Shown one piece after another: positions 43,196 to 53,600 of a stretch of 64,000 nucleotides of DNA (position 1 is the stretch's first letter; every line of letters starts with the position of its first letter). Source of the DNA: Gangjinia marincola (GTDB lineage: Bacteria > Bacteroidota > Bacteroidia > Flavobacteriales > Flavobacteriaceae); the NCBI RefSeq assembly GCF_039523415.1, contig NZ_BAAAFG010000002.1:310001-374000 (forward strand). The letters are read 5' to 3'. The translations under genes and the position numbers were made by a program. The notes beneath the pieces were generated by a model. The model ran no database searches. It had not been told where the DNA came from and was given only the letters and a program-made list of their open reading frames with translations.

Positions 43196-43227
43196 ATAAA
43201 AAAACCCCAAGGATTACCTTGAGGTTT
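43196..43227 (-). terminator. Terminator after the T9SS cargo gene at 43248
   Basis: AAACCCCAAGG and CCTTGAGGTTT (43202-43227) form an 11-bp stem with one G-T pair and a 4-base loop. On the minus strand a TTTTTTTATTT run follows. Confidence 0.85.
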
Positions 43228-43247
43228 AATTGAAATAATTTGTTTGC

Positions 43248-44252
43248 TTAGCGCTTGATCACTTTCAAGGTAATCTGTTGATTTTCTGTTGCTATTCTTG
43301 CCATATATACGCCTGATGATAAATTACTTGCGTTAATTTTACCATTTCTGGAAGAAAGAACACGCTTTCCTAAGACATTATATATTTCAACGCGCTGTAT
43401 AGTTTCTTTGCTTGACGAGAACACCCATTGATCAGTAGTTGGATTAGGAAATACACGTACCGTTGTGGCATTATCTACCTCATCAACAGATAGTGCACTA
43501 TCTGCAAAAGAGAACGCCCCGGTTATACGATTGAATGTGATATCATAAACTCCGGGAGGTACTGCTATATCGGCACCATCTTGAACGCCAATACCGCTTG
43601 GAAAATCATCACTCCCCCAATTGGTTGTCCAATCAAGATTATATCTAAATTTTACGTCACCTCCATCAGTTTCAAAGTTTTTTAAGGTATATTCTTCCAG
43701 ATCACGGGAGTTCAATCCAATATCAGTAGCATTATTCCCATTAGGCCACCCATTTGCACCAGGCCCTACCAATCCTACTAAATTATCATCTTCTTCAAAC
43801 GTGTATTCTGCGGTTTGACGATTAAAACGTATTTTCCAATAGCCAGGCGGTATTGCTACATTTTTGCCAGATTCATCTGCTGTACCAGATGGAAAATCAT
43901 CAGCACTCCACTGTACATCCCAACTTCCATCTTCTCTAAAACGCGCCTCTCCACCGTTAGTGTAAAATGCATTGGTATAATATTCTATATTGTCATCAGT
44001 ATAGAAAATGAGATCAAAATCAACAATATCTGTATTATATTGATTATTACCATCATTTCCGTTATTCGCACCGTTACCATTGCTATTCCCTTGGCCGTTG
44101 CAGTTCCCATTCCCATTATTCATGCATTCTTCATCCATAAATATGTCGTCTGGCCAACCATTCACAGCAGAACCCACCAAGCTAATAGATTGGGCGTTAG
44201 CTGTATATAACGTACTGATAAAAAATAAAAATAGAAGTAAATATTGTTTCAT
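43248..44252 (-). CDS. T9SS cargo protein with two SusE/F-like modules
   Basis: From the ATG at 44252 the product is 334 residues (signal peptide 1-21, ending TANAQ). Two related modules follow, at about 23-155 and 159-250. Each opens LVGxxxNGWP and contains ARFREDGSWDVQWSADDFPSG or KFRYNLDWTTNWGSDDFPSG, then GxYxIxFNRxT. This pattern resembles the repeated carbohydrate-binding modules of SusE/SusF. Module 1 holds a Gly/Asn-rich insertion (residues of about 46-72). The last 73 residues are a type A T9SS sorting domain (VRVFPNPTTDQW...LKVIKR). Predicted secreted or cell-surface glycan-binding protein. The enzyme partner is not visible. Confidence 0.8.
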   Translation of the reverse strand: MKQYLLLFLFFISTLYTANAQSISLVGSAVNGWPDDIFMDEECMNNGNGNCNGQGNSNGNGANNGNDGNNQYNTDIVDFDLIFYTDDNIEYYTNAFYTNGGEARFREDGSWDVQWSADDFPSGTADESGKNVAIPPGYWKIRFNRQTAEYTFEEDDNLVGLVGPGANGWPNGNNATDIGLNSRDLEEYTLKNFETDGGDVKFRYNLDWTTNWGSDDFPSGIGVQDGADIAVPPGVYDITFNRITGAFSFADSALSVDEVDNATTVRVFPNPTTDQWVFSSSKETIQRVEIYNVLGKRVLSSRNGKINASNLSSGVYMARIATENQQITLKVIKR

Positions 44253-44315
44253 AGTAAGCAAATTTTAGATTATTTTGGGGGCATTCGTACACGCGAAAGT
44301 ATAAAAATTATAGAT

Positions 44316-45095
44316 ATGAAGAAACGAGATTTAACAAAAATTTTCTTTTCCATTGTAATTCTAGCCTTAATTCTAGCACTCTGTTACACCATTTATACTT
44401 ACGCTATTCTTCAAGATTCTTCAGTATTGGTTGTACAATACATTGTGAAAGTGGTTATCTGCTTGTTGTTTGCCGCGTATTTTCTTAGAAAACCTAAAGA
44501 AGAAAAAAATTATTGGCTATTAACCCTCATACTTACATTCACCTTAGCGAACGCATGTTATTTTTTATATTACTATGTTAATCCCACTAGAGAGTCGAAT
44601 AACTTATTCTGGTTAAATAATGTTGGAGGAATTTCTCAACTTGTGGGATATGCTTGTATTTTAGTTGAAATTTTTCGTCATCAAAAACTTAATTTTTATA
44701 AAAATAATTGGCTCTATGCGTTGGGAATAGCCATTATACTTGGATACACTTCTTACTTAGTCATTAGTTTTCTCCCTTCCCCAATCTTTGATGTTAGGAA
44801 TTTAATCACACTTATATATATAATAACAGTTAGTCTACTCTTGTTCTCTTCTTTTGTGAATTTTGTTTCAACCTCTTCTCCTAAGGGCTTAATTATGTTT
44901 ATCGCCTGTATATTGTTTTTAGTTGCCGAATATGTATCAATCCTTGCCTATACGTATTTCATAGAAAAAACAGGCAGCTTCATTCTAATTTTAATGTATG
45001 ACATCCTTCCTTTTGCAGCCATAGGTCTACTTATAAGATATACCTCTTTTAAAGGTCTTATACGTGATAATTTTAATTATTCCAGTGAATTGTAG
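44316..45095 (+). CDS. Multipass membrane protein of unknown function
   Basis: From the ATG at 44316 (MKKRDLTKIFFSIVILALIL) it has 259 residues. A frame opening at 44244 overlaps the divergent T9SS gene and is unlikely. Seven or eight membrane helices alternate with short loops, with few charged residues between them. YhhN-type lysoplasmalogenase-like proteins have a similar layout, but I see no decisive motif, so I leave the function open. It is the only plus-strand gene between 27.4 kb and the end of the window, and it faces the TonB-like gene at its 3' end. Confidence 0.75.
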   Translation: MKKRDLTKIFFSIVILALILALCYTIYTYAILQDSSVLVVQYIVKVVICLLFAAYFLRKPKEEKNYWLLTLILTFTLANACYFLYYYVNPTRESNNLFWLNNVGGISQLVGYACILVEIFRHQKLNFYKNNWLYALGIAIILGYTSYLVISFLPSPIFDVRNLITLIYIITVSLLLFSSFVNFVSTSSPKGLIMFIACILFLVAEYVSILAYTYFIEKTGSFILILMYDILPFAAIGLLIRYTSFKGLIRDNFNYSSEL

Positions 45096-45112
45096 CAGGA
45101 GATAAACCTATT

Positions 45113-45835
45113 TTAATTAAGATTCAATCGAATGGGTACACTGTACAGCACCTCAACCGCATTACCATTGTGATTGCCCGGCGTCATGACCGGTATTTTA
45201 CTAATCACCCGCTTTGCTTCTTCTTCTAACTTTTTATGAGGCGCTCTGGCTTTAATTTTTACTACCTCACCTTGTTGATCTATGCTAAAAGTCGTGTAAA
45301 TTACATGTTCTCCTTTTAACCCCAAATCTGCACCCAGATCAGCATTGAAATATTTTTGAATGATCGATGTAATGTTCTCTGAAAGACATTGGATTCTGCC
45401 CTTATTATCGGTCATGGTTTCACACCCCGGGAATATGGGAACTTCTTCTACTACAACAATACTTATAGGCACCACAGATTCAGGGATTGGTTCGTTAAAT
45501 TTAGGCTCATCTGTAGTTGGCTGATCTTGATTTAGAAAATCATCAACATCCACATCCGGCGTATGATCAGGCACCACGGTAGGTGGTTTTTGAGAAGGAG
45601 CTTTCTTTTTAAGTTCGTTTTGTTTGAGCTGTTCTTTTTTTTCTTTTTCGACCCTTACCTCGGTCATGCTGTAGGGTGTATCATCTGGATCAATCTCAAC
45701 TTTAGAAGTAATTGGACTGGCAGAAACGGTTTTTAGATTTAGAAAAAATATCACCAGTAACATACTGGTTATAAGTCCCACTTGAAAATTGATGATTCCG
45801 TTTGATTTTACCGTGAGGTCGTGCTTGCTGCTCAT
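45113..45835 (-). CDS. TonB-like protein, C-terminal TonB domain
   Basis: 240 residues: an N-terminal membrane helix (about 15-33), then a charged Lys/Glu and Pro-rich linker (about 55-125) that could span the periplasm, then VPIFPGCETMTDNKGR...Cys...YF and a C-terminal TonB-type domain ending VEVLYSVPIRLNLN. It resembles the neighbour at 46061 in the last 110 residues (shared FPGCE, LGADLGL/LGAELGL, KARAPH/RARAPH and MTPG). TonB proteins pass energy from the inner membrane to outer-membrane receptors. No exbB/exbD or receptor is nearby. Confidence 0.82.
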   Translation of the reverse strand: MSSKHDLTVKSNGIINFQVGLITSMLLVIFFLNLKTVSASPITSKVEIDPDDTPYSMTEVRVEKEKKEQLKQNELKKKAPSQKPPTVVPDHTPDVDVDDFLNQDQPTTDEPKFNEPIPESVVPISIVVVEEVPIFPGCETMTDNKGRIQCLSENITSIIQKYFNADLGADLGLKGEHVIYTTFSIDQQGEVVKIKARAPHKKLEEEAKRVISKIPVMTPGNHNGNAVEVLYSVPIRLNLN

Positions 45836-45884
45836 AACAAGAATTTTTAAGTGAATAATTCTTCTAGATTATCAACAAACATTC

Positions 45885-45892
45885 CGAAAATA
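45885..45892 (-). promoter_or_regulatory. Possible -7 element for the TonB-like gene at 45113
   Basis: The minus strand reads TATTTTCG, one mismatch from TAnnTTTG and identical to the element used at 4642-4649, about 50 bases before the ATG. No clear -33 element. Confidence 0.3.
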
Positions 45893-46004
45893 GAATTACA
45901 CAGATTTTTTTGTTAATTGAGCTAAGTATTTTTAAAATAAATCTCTTTCATATATCATATTCAAGGTAATCGTTCAATTTTATGATAAACATGATAAGGC
46001 CTTA

Positions 46005-46040
46005 AAAACAAAAAACCCATTTGATTGCTCAAATGGGTTT
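46005..46040 (-). terminator. Terminator after the tonB gene at 46061
   Basis: AAACCCATTTGA, loop TTGC, TCAAATGGGTTT (46013-46040): a perfect 12-bp stem. On the minus strand a TTTTTTGTTTTT run follows. The rest of the 225-bp spacer has nothing else clear besides a possible -7 element for the downstream gene. Confidence 0.9.
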
Positions 46041-46060
46041 TACTATAGTTTATCGTGAGA

Positions 46061-46780
46061 TTAATCTTGCACCTGAAATACGATAGGTAAAGAATATAAT
46101 ACCCCAACAGGTTGCCCACGTTGCTTACCAGGTGTCATACTCGGTAATAATTTTACCACGCGCTCAGCTTCTTTCCCTAATCTGGGATGTGGTGCTCTTG
46201 CCCGTACATTGACAATATTTCCTTTTTTATCAATTTTAAAGGCAACAAAAACACGGTTAATCCCGCTAAGACCTAATTCTGCTCCAAGATCAGAGTTGAA
46301 TTTTTTCTTGATAAATTTATCTACTTTTTCACTCATACAGGCTTTACGCTCTGCATTGGTTTTCATTTTTTCACACCCGGGAAAAACAGGAACATTTTCA
46401 ATTACTGCAAAAGGTACATCGGCAATTTCTTCTTCTACCTCTTCTACAATTTCTTGAACCTCAACAATTTCTTCTTGAGAAGATTCTGTGGATTCAATAA
46501 TTGTTTCTTCTACCTCTTCCTCGTCCTCTACTACTTCAATGACCTCTGGAGCTGGTGGTGGAGGCGGTGGTGGAGGTGGGGTATTCAATTGTTCTGTAAT
46601 TGGAATATCTTCATCATCCAAATCGCCTAAATCAAGCTGACCTATATCGATTCCTTCGTCGTCATATGATTTCCACTCTATTGCTCCGTACGTAAGAGCT
46701 AAAATTAAAGCCAGTCCTATTTGAAAGAAGAGCATGCTTCTTTTGCTTAGGTCTGCTTTAGGATTTTTCTTAGGTTCCAT
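46061..46780 (-). CDS. Energy transducer TonB
   Basis: 239 residues. One membrane helix (about 18-37) anchors it in the inner membrane. A run of nine prolines at 68-76 and a Glu-rich stretch (78-120) form the periplasm-spanning arm. VPVFPGCEKMKTNAERKACM begins the C-terminal TonB domain, which ends GVLYSLPIVFQVQD. It resembles the gene at 45113, so the two are likely duplicates. Because exbB/exbD are absent here, it probably uses proteins encoded elsewhere. Confidence 0.9.
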   Translation of the reverse strand: MEPKKNPKADLSKRSMLFFQIGLALILALTYGAIEWKSYDDEGIDIGQLDLGDLDDEDIPITEQLNTPPPPPPPPPAPEVIEVVEDEEEVEETIIESTESSQEEIVEVQEIVEEVEEEIADVPFAVIENVPVFPGCEKMKTNAERKACMSEKVDKFIKKKFNSDLGAELGLSGINRVFVAFKIDKKGNIVNVRARAPHPRLGKEAERVVKLLPSMTPGKQRGQPVGVLYSLPIVFQVQD

Positions 46781-46846
46781 ATTCGTTTAAATTACAGGTT
46801 TGCTAATGTACTTATTTTTTATAAAAATCTAAATTAATTACACGAA

Positions 46847-47230
46847 TTAACGTTTTTCGAGTTTATTCTTCTTCCGCGAAAGCGAAATTACCAGTATTAC
46901 TGCAATAATCACTCCAATTAAATTCGCTAGCATATCGTATAGATCCAACGACCGATCGACCGTAAATTGCTGTTGTAAAAACTCAATGATTATGCCATAT
47001 GTTATAATCAACAATGCAATAAAGGTTATTTTTAATGTAGAGTGAACGATAAACATCCACAAAAAAGAAAGTACGAAATAAGCTCCTATGTGAAATAATT
47101 TATCTGCATACGCTGTATGGGCAGCCGGTATTCCAGATATACTTATCAGCGAAGCAATGGTGAGTAAGGTGGTATATCCTACTGCGACTGCAATCCTGAG
47201 CTTATCCACCCACCAATTCTTGATAGGCAT
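46847..47230 (-). CDS. VanZ-family membrane protein
   Basis: 127 residues from the ATG at 47230, or 120 from the GTG at 47209. Four membrane helices with the VanZ pattern: DKLFHIGAYFVLSFLWMF, EFLQQQFTVDRSLDLYDMLANLIGV. VanZ relatives are named after a teicoplanin-resistance gene, but most are housekeeping membrane proteins of unknown role. The start region overlaps gcvH by 29 bp (or 8 bp with the GTG), so the shorter start is plausible. A CGCGAAAGCG element (46872-46886) encodes part of the C-terminal tail. Confidence 0.82.
   Translation of the reverse strand: MPIKNWWVDKLRIAVAVGYTTLLTIASLISISGIPAAHTAYADKLFHIGAYFVLSFLWMFIVHSTLKITFIALLIITYGIIIEFLQQQFTVDRSLDLYDMLANLIGVIIAVILVISLSRKKNKLEKR
46872..46886. 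repeat. CGCGAAAGCG element, copy 4 (inside the vanZ-like gene)
   Basis: TTCCGCGAAAGCGAA, identical to copy 1, within the last codons of the VanZ-like gene (tail SLSRKK). Confidence 0.6.
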
Positions 47231-47582
47231 CGCTTTTCAATAATTCTTCAACCTGATTTTGATCGGCGATTTTCATCTTTATCATCCAACCTTCTCCATA
47301 GGGATCTGTATTAACCAATTCAGGCTCATCTTCTAACGCTTCATTGAACTCTAGAATTTCTCCAGATAACGGCAAAAAAAGATCAGATACTGTTTTCACC
47401 GCCTCAACGGTACCAAAAACTTCTTCCTGATCCATGGACTCTCCCACAGTTTCTACTTCAACATAAACGATATCTCCTAACTCGCCTTGAGCAAAATCAG
47501 TAATTCCAACGGTCGCAGTATCACCGTCAATTTTAATCCATTCGTGGTCTTTTGTATAGTGCAGATCTGCAGGTATATTCAT
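47202..47582 (-). CDS. gcvH: Glycine cleavage system H protein
   Basis: 126 residues; the lipoyl carrier of the glycine cleavage complex. The lipoylated lysine is Lys63 in GTVEAVKTVSDLFLPLSG, the normal motif. N-terminal DLHYTKDHEWIKIDGD and the end GEGWMIKMKIAD match the family. A promoter with ideal spacing lies just upstream. The downstream neighbour is VanZ-like, unrelated to glycine cleavage, so linkage is probably only cotranscription. Confidence 0.97.
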   Translation of the reverse strand: MNIPADLHYTKDHEWIKIDGDTATVGITDFAQGELGDIVYVEVETVGESMDQEEVFGTVEAVKTVSDLFLPLSGEILEFNEALEDEPELVNTDPYGEGWMIKMKIADQNQVEELLKSDAYQELVGG

Positions 47583-47597
47583 GATAAATAGTTTTTG

Positions 47598-47627
47598 TAA
47601 AAATAAACGATTCTACCTGATTTGCAA
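47598..47627 (-). promoter_or_regulatory. Promoter for gcvH
   Basis: On the minus strand TTG (47627-47625), exactly 19 bp, then TATTTTTA (47605-47598), one mismatch from TAnnTTTG. It lies 15 bases before the ATG, so the leader is very short. Confidence 0.55.
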
Positions 47628-47637
47628 TGCTGCTCTC

Positions 47638-50600
47638 TTAATTTCCAAAATTATATATCAACGTGAATCCTCCTCTAATCGTGGTTTGAGGAAAAGCGGT
47701 AGAAATAGCGTAGCTTGAGAAGGTATGGTCATAGTAAAATAATGCCTCCAGATTGGTCGTAAGTGCGTACTGCGCTCCAAGATTAATGGACCATAAATCC
47801 TGACCTGCCGTGGTCTGACTGTCTTCTAAATCCAAATAACGCACTATAGTCTCATTTTGGCGCAGGGAAACATCTGCTGTCATCCTTAGATCACTGCTTA
47901 AAATTCTTTTCTTACCGCCAAAACGAGTATTGATTTTTAAATCTTTAATTCGATATCCCAATCCTAAAATGTATTCATTTCCTTGAATCTCGGTTAATAG
48001 ATTATTGTCAAAACTCAGTGAAAGAGCTCTATCCTTACGCATCTCTGCTAAAATATTAACAGAATTTTTCATTTCCATATCTATTCTAAGGAGAGGTGAG
48101 AATTGTTCTGTTAAATTAATGGCGGAATATAACACCCTGTTTTTGAAATTCCCGTTTTGATCCTTATTGCTCTCTGCAAATGGAGCTCTGCGATTAAAAT
48201 CGAGGTTGGTCTGAAACTGATTTATAGAATACGTAGACCTGTATCCATGCTGAAGACTAAAACGCTTAAATCTCTTTTTAAACCATTTTTTACGCATAAA
48301 GCCCGTATACTTTATGTCCCAATTAGGTAGTGGTACATCCCTGGTAGCTCCTAAACTAACATTAGATGCATCACTCCCTGAATATGCCGCCACAAACGCA
48401 GGCAGAAGCACGCGCTGGCTGGTTTGACCAAACCCTAGAGGAAAACCATCATCATCCAAATTATCGGGGTTACCAGTATCAATTCCTGCCTCCTGAGCTA
48501 ATCTAAACGCAATCTCCCTTCGGTTTTCCCTAAAGTCTTCAAATGGAGCAGAATTTTCGGCATTACTTTGTGAAAAAGCTGTCCTGATTAAATTTGAAGA
48601 AATACTAAAGGTACCAAAAGTATTGGGCGTGAGTGATTGATACTCCCCAGAGTCTAACACCTTATAATTCTCGGTATAGGACTCATTATACAATCGATTT
48701 CCATTCACATCGATCTTTAAACCCGGGAGAAGATCAACTGTAGCCTGCAGGTTTAAGTTACGGTTTTCTACCTCTGTATACTGTTCATTAAATTGATCGT
48801 ACAAGGTCAGCCATCCTCTGCGAGCAGCCTCATTTCTAATATCTGCCTGGCTTCCAAACGTAAATCCTAAGGATGGTTTTAGGGTTCCTACAAATCCTAT
48901 ATCCTGTAAATATCCCGGGACAAAGGTTCCCTGAGATTCTTCATAACTCACCTGAAGTTTTTTCACCGCTGTCAAGATCGAAATAAAGGTATTTCTTGCT
49001 TTGTCACCACCGCTTAATCCTACCCTGGCTGTAGGTTTATTGTCCTGGGCGGTTTTATCGTCTGCTCCCGTTAAGGTGCCAGGTTTATTCCCATCTCCAT
49101 CGCGGACACCTTGCTTTTTAACGTTTCTATTAGATGACCTTCTATTTGCCCGCTTTTTCTCTAATCCCGCGTATTTGTATAAACGATTAAAGTCTAACGA
49201 CGCATTAATCTGATGTTGATTTGAGTTTTGAATCGTATTCCCAAGATCAGGTATACCTTCCAGATCATCCAATATTTCTGAACCCCGTTGCCATTGAAAA
49301 GAACCTGTATACGAATAGGTCGCCTTTAAAAAACTTAATGCCGGAATCTTAGACAGTGGCAATTCGTAATTTGCCTGTAAGTTTTGGTAGTGTTGATTGG
49401 GTTCTCCCACATCAAAGAAGCCATCCCAAATGCCTATTTCTGGTCTTGGCTCATTTTCTTCGTTGATGAAATTTCGAACAATTCTGTTATTTGAAGCAGT
49501 AAAGTTAACATTCAACGATTGGAAAACTTTATAATCAATTGCATACTGCCAATCAAACAGATAATTGCGTTGTTGAAGTAACGGTAATGTAACTCCGCCA
49601 GTAATTGATCTAAACTGTCGTTCATTATAATCTCTTAAAATATTAGAACTGGCAGAAATACTGGTTGGCAACAAATTAACATTAAAGTCCCTTATGATAT
49701 CCAGGTATTTGCTTGGACTTATAGAATCAGCTACTTTTTGTAACGGTTCAATGGTAATCGGCTTAAAGTTATGACCATACGTCGCTCCCACATTAACATT
49801 TTGATCCAGCGCTTCTTCTATCTCAAAATCCCTGTGATCCTGTTGACTATAACTTGCGGAAAATACAAAGTTCTCAATATCATAAATTCTGGCTTTATCT
49901 TCTGGATTAACGCGATCTTTACGAAGACCAATTAAACTCACATTTTGCCGCCTGGTGTAATTTTCAGCTTGTTCTAAAATCTCATCTTTTGTTTGGATAT
50001 TACTTCCGTCAGGAGGATTTACCGGTGCAACATCTGGTGCCGCATCAATTCTATTTTCCAGCTCAAGATCTAAAAAAATAGGATCAAACTTAGGTGTAAT
50101 CAATTCTTCTCCTCTATTATAACTCAAAGGAATGTTAATACCCCACTTTTTTGGTAATAGTTGCCCTGCATTTACACTGGTTACCACGTCGTATTGTTGT
50201 ACATCCTCCAGGCTGCGTTGATTAGGACCTTGTTCTAATGAACCAAAGCCTATCGTACTCATTCTTCCCGTTGCAGAAATTGTGGCGAAGTCTGCCAGAT
50301 TTGTATCCATGCTTACCACACTTGCCCATCCACCTTCATTCTCAAGTCCTACTAAGCGTAATTCATTGAACCATACATTTCCTGAAATATCGTTCTCCCC
50401 GGGATCATTAGCATTCTTGACACCCAGCATAATAACCCTAATGTTTCCAAAACTTGGATTCCCTTTGATCCCTACGCGTAATTCACCTGGGATGTCATTC
50501 GTAACTACTTCAGCGTTTCTATTGTAGAACACTAAATCTGTAGGTATGGTTCCATCTGCTATTGCGATGGATTTAATTTGCTGTAATAATTCCAGCGGTA

Positions 50601-53600
50601 CACTCATCTCATTTGCCTCTGGCCACATTTCTCTGGCACTGGGATTTGTAGAAGTTTGTGGACTTACCTCCAGGGGCAGTTCAATTTGGTAAAAGTTCTC
50701 GGTAAAATCAATCCCCATACGAATGAAAGCTACCATTTCATTATCCTCCAATGCATCTGCTGTTTGATCCAAGCCTTCAAACGATTCTGCATGCAAAAAC
50801 ATTTCAAGACGTTCGTATTGTCGCATATCTACCTGAAAATTCTTGATCACGGCCCGTGAATCATCGGGTTGTAAGTCTTTGATATTAATCGCGAGAGATT
50901 GTTCGTCCTCCCTTATTCTAGTGTTATTGTTAATCACTTCTTCCCGAACAATCCCCGGTGGAGTGCGATAACCGGGAGTAACTTCTTCACTCACTGCTTC
51001 TACCTCAAATGTGGTTTGAGTAACAACATCAGGATCTGAGCCATCAGGTACGATAGCTTCAGTATATCGTCTGTAATCTCCACGTACTAGATCTAAAGTT
51101 CCAAATCGCAAGACTAAATCCTGTTGAAAACCGGTAAGAAACATTCGAATAAATCGAATGGAACGCAAATCACTAATACCTCCAATAGAATTACGAAGCG
51201 GGGAACGCAATGGAACCCTGTATTGTATCCATCGCACCGGTAATTCTTGCCCGTTAGCTAATACTATACCATCACCCGGTGCTGTTTTGTCAATGACTGC
51301 TGAAACGAAGCCGGTATTATCTTCAGGTGTTATCCCTGGATAGATCGGTACTTCGTATTCAAAATAGCTGTTAATCGTATTCATGGTATTATCACGATTG
51401 ACATCTTCTACTGTGGGTACTGTAGTACTGCCACGATTGGTTTGAGTTACCTCTGTGGGTGAATTTCCCTGGGTATTATTATAGCGTTTGTAGCGATCTA
51501 CGATTCCACCACTTTCAGCTAAATAAAAAGCATAGTTATCATTGGCAGGATCTTCGGGATTACCGTTAGGACCAAAACGATCTAACTCTGTTGCATCATC
51601 AATTCCATCAAATCCTACATCCTGATTGGTTCTCGCGGCACCTTCAGTATCAAAAGCATATACTAAGGATTGACTGGTAGGCACCTTACCAAAAATAGTT
51701 TCGATTGTATCTTCGTCTGATCCGTCGTCTGGCAAACCATTTTCAAACTGTTTACGCCCATCTGGTAGCACATCTTCACTTATGTTCCCTAAGTTAAACA
51801 CGATTTTACCGTCATTCCCTGCGGCAGTATTATCGTCATAAAGAAATGGATCCATTACCCAAAACTCAATAAACTCTACATTAGACTGTTCAAAATTTGT
51901 CGTATTAATTTGCCGCGTTATTCCTCCAAAATTTTCTCTGGGATCAGTAGAGAATGTATTATTAGTGTCATAATTATATTGACCTTTTTCTTGCGGAAAA
52001 TAAGCCAGATCTAACGAAAAAATCGCTTGGGTTTGACCAGCAACAATATCGGTCACAGGGAAAATTTCATCAATAAACACTCTTCGCGCATCGTATCTGG
52101 ATAAATCTTCGTCACTAATACCATCCGGACGCTGATTACTGTAAAAGATAGGATCAATATTATACCACGCTAAACGCGCACGTTTGTTATTACTACTGAT
52201 ATCCCCAGTGATCTCACCTCCAAAATTAAGCGGTGGAGAAGATAGTTCCCAAGACAAAGGGGATAACATTGAAATGGAGGTTTGAGACGCCTCAAAATCG
52301 TCTACGTAAGATGTTGTCTCTCCTCTAAAATCATCAGCATCTGGGGATCCTGGTAAGAGGTACGCGAATTCTCCTCTAAGAGAAAAGTTTGATTCTACAT
52401 CGGTATCAATATTAGGAAGTTTGTTTACCAAACGGGTTAAAAAGGGAACCTCTGTAGCGTAGTTCAAATTTACGCCAAAAATGGAGTTGTTGATCGGTTC
52501 CACCCCCACATTTGATTTTTGTGTAATAGGTCGTTCATTCAAACTTAAGAACGTTCCTCCAACAATGAAATCTTCATTGATTTGATGCTGAATATCAATC
52601 CCTGTAAAACGTTTTGTTTGCTGTCCAAAAAGTGCATTATTTTCTGTTGAAACTTGCACGGGAGTGTTTGAAGCTAGAAGAGATTGATCCAATATTTGCA
52701 CTACTCCGGCTTGATAATTCACTGTGTAATCCACCCCTTCTTGTAGTACACGACCTCCTGCAGTAACGGTAACTGAGCCTGGGGGTACATTAAAAGCTCC
52801 CAATGGTATTCCATTAATTTGCGAAGATTTATAACGCCCTTTTATCTGGAACTTGTTCTTATCTGCTGCTTGATTTTCAGCATCAATTTTTGTGGTTTCG
52901 TACATCTCTCTATAGACATACTCCTGTTGAAATTCATTGTATGTGTTTGGGTCGTTATAATTCCCCGGTGAACCATTTTCTGGACCAAGCTGATTAAACA
53001 GGTATTCGCCAAAAGGCTCTACACTGGTAAAGATCATATTCCCATTTTGCGGATCTATCGTTAATCCAGGAACAAAATCAAAAAAACCATCTCCCCCATT
53101 AATGGGATCATTTGTCGCATTTAAGTTATCTAAATTAAATACGCGTAGTAAAGCCTGATCTCTTACATCGCCGGCGGTAGGATCTGGCTCTGGAATATTC
53201 TCTAGATAATTCAAGGGTTGTGGATCAGTGTATAAGACATTTAGTCTAAAACCATCTTGTTCTAATCCTGAAGCTCCAAGGTTGTAAATATTCTTCATCA
53301 TTAAATCCCAGCGCGGTTCATTGACCAATACTAATGGACTTTTTAGCATTTTTACAATCAAGCTTTGATTAATCAGTTGTGGATCATCATCACCATCATT
53401 AGGTTCCAAATCTCCATTAATACCCTGAGCATCGACCCCATCATTAGCAAATTCACCAACCTGATACACTCGACCGTTTACCGTGTATTGAAATGCCACC
53501 CCTAGAATCTCGTCATTGACTAAACGTTGATTCAAACTGATATAACCTAATTGCGTATTTAAACGATATTCATTTGGTCCTAGTTGACGTGCATTTTCTA

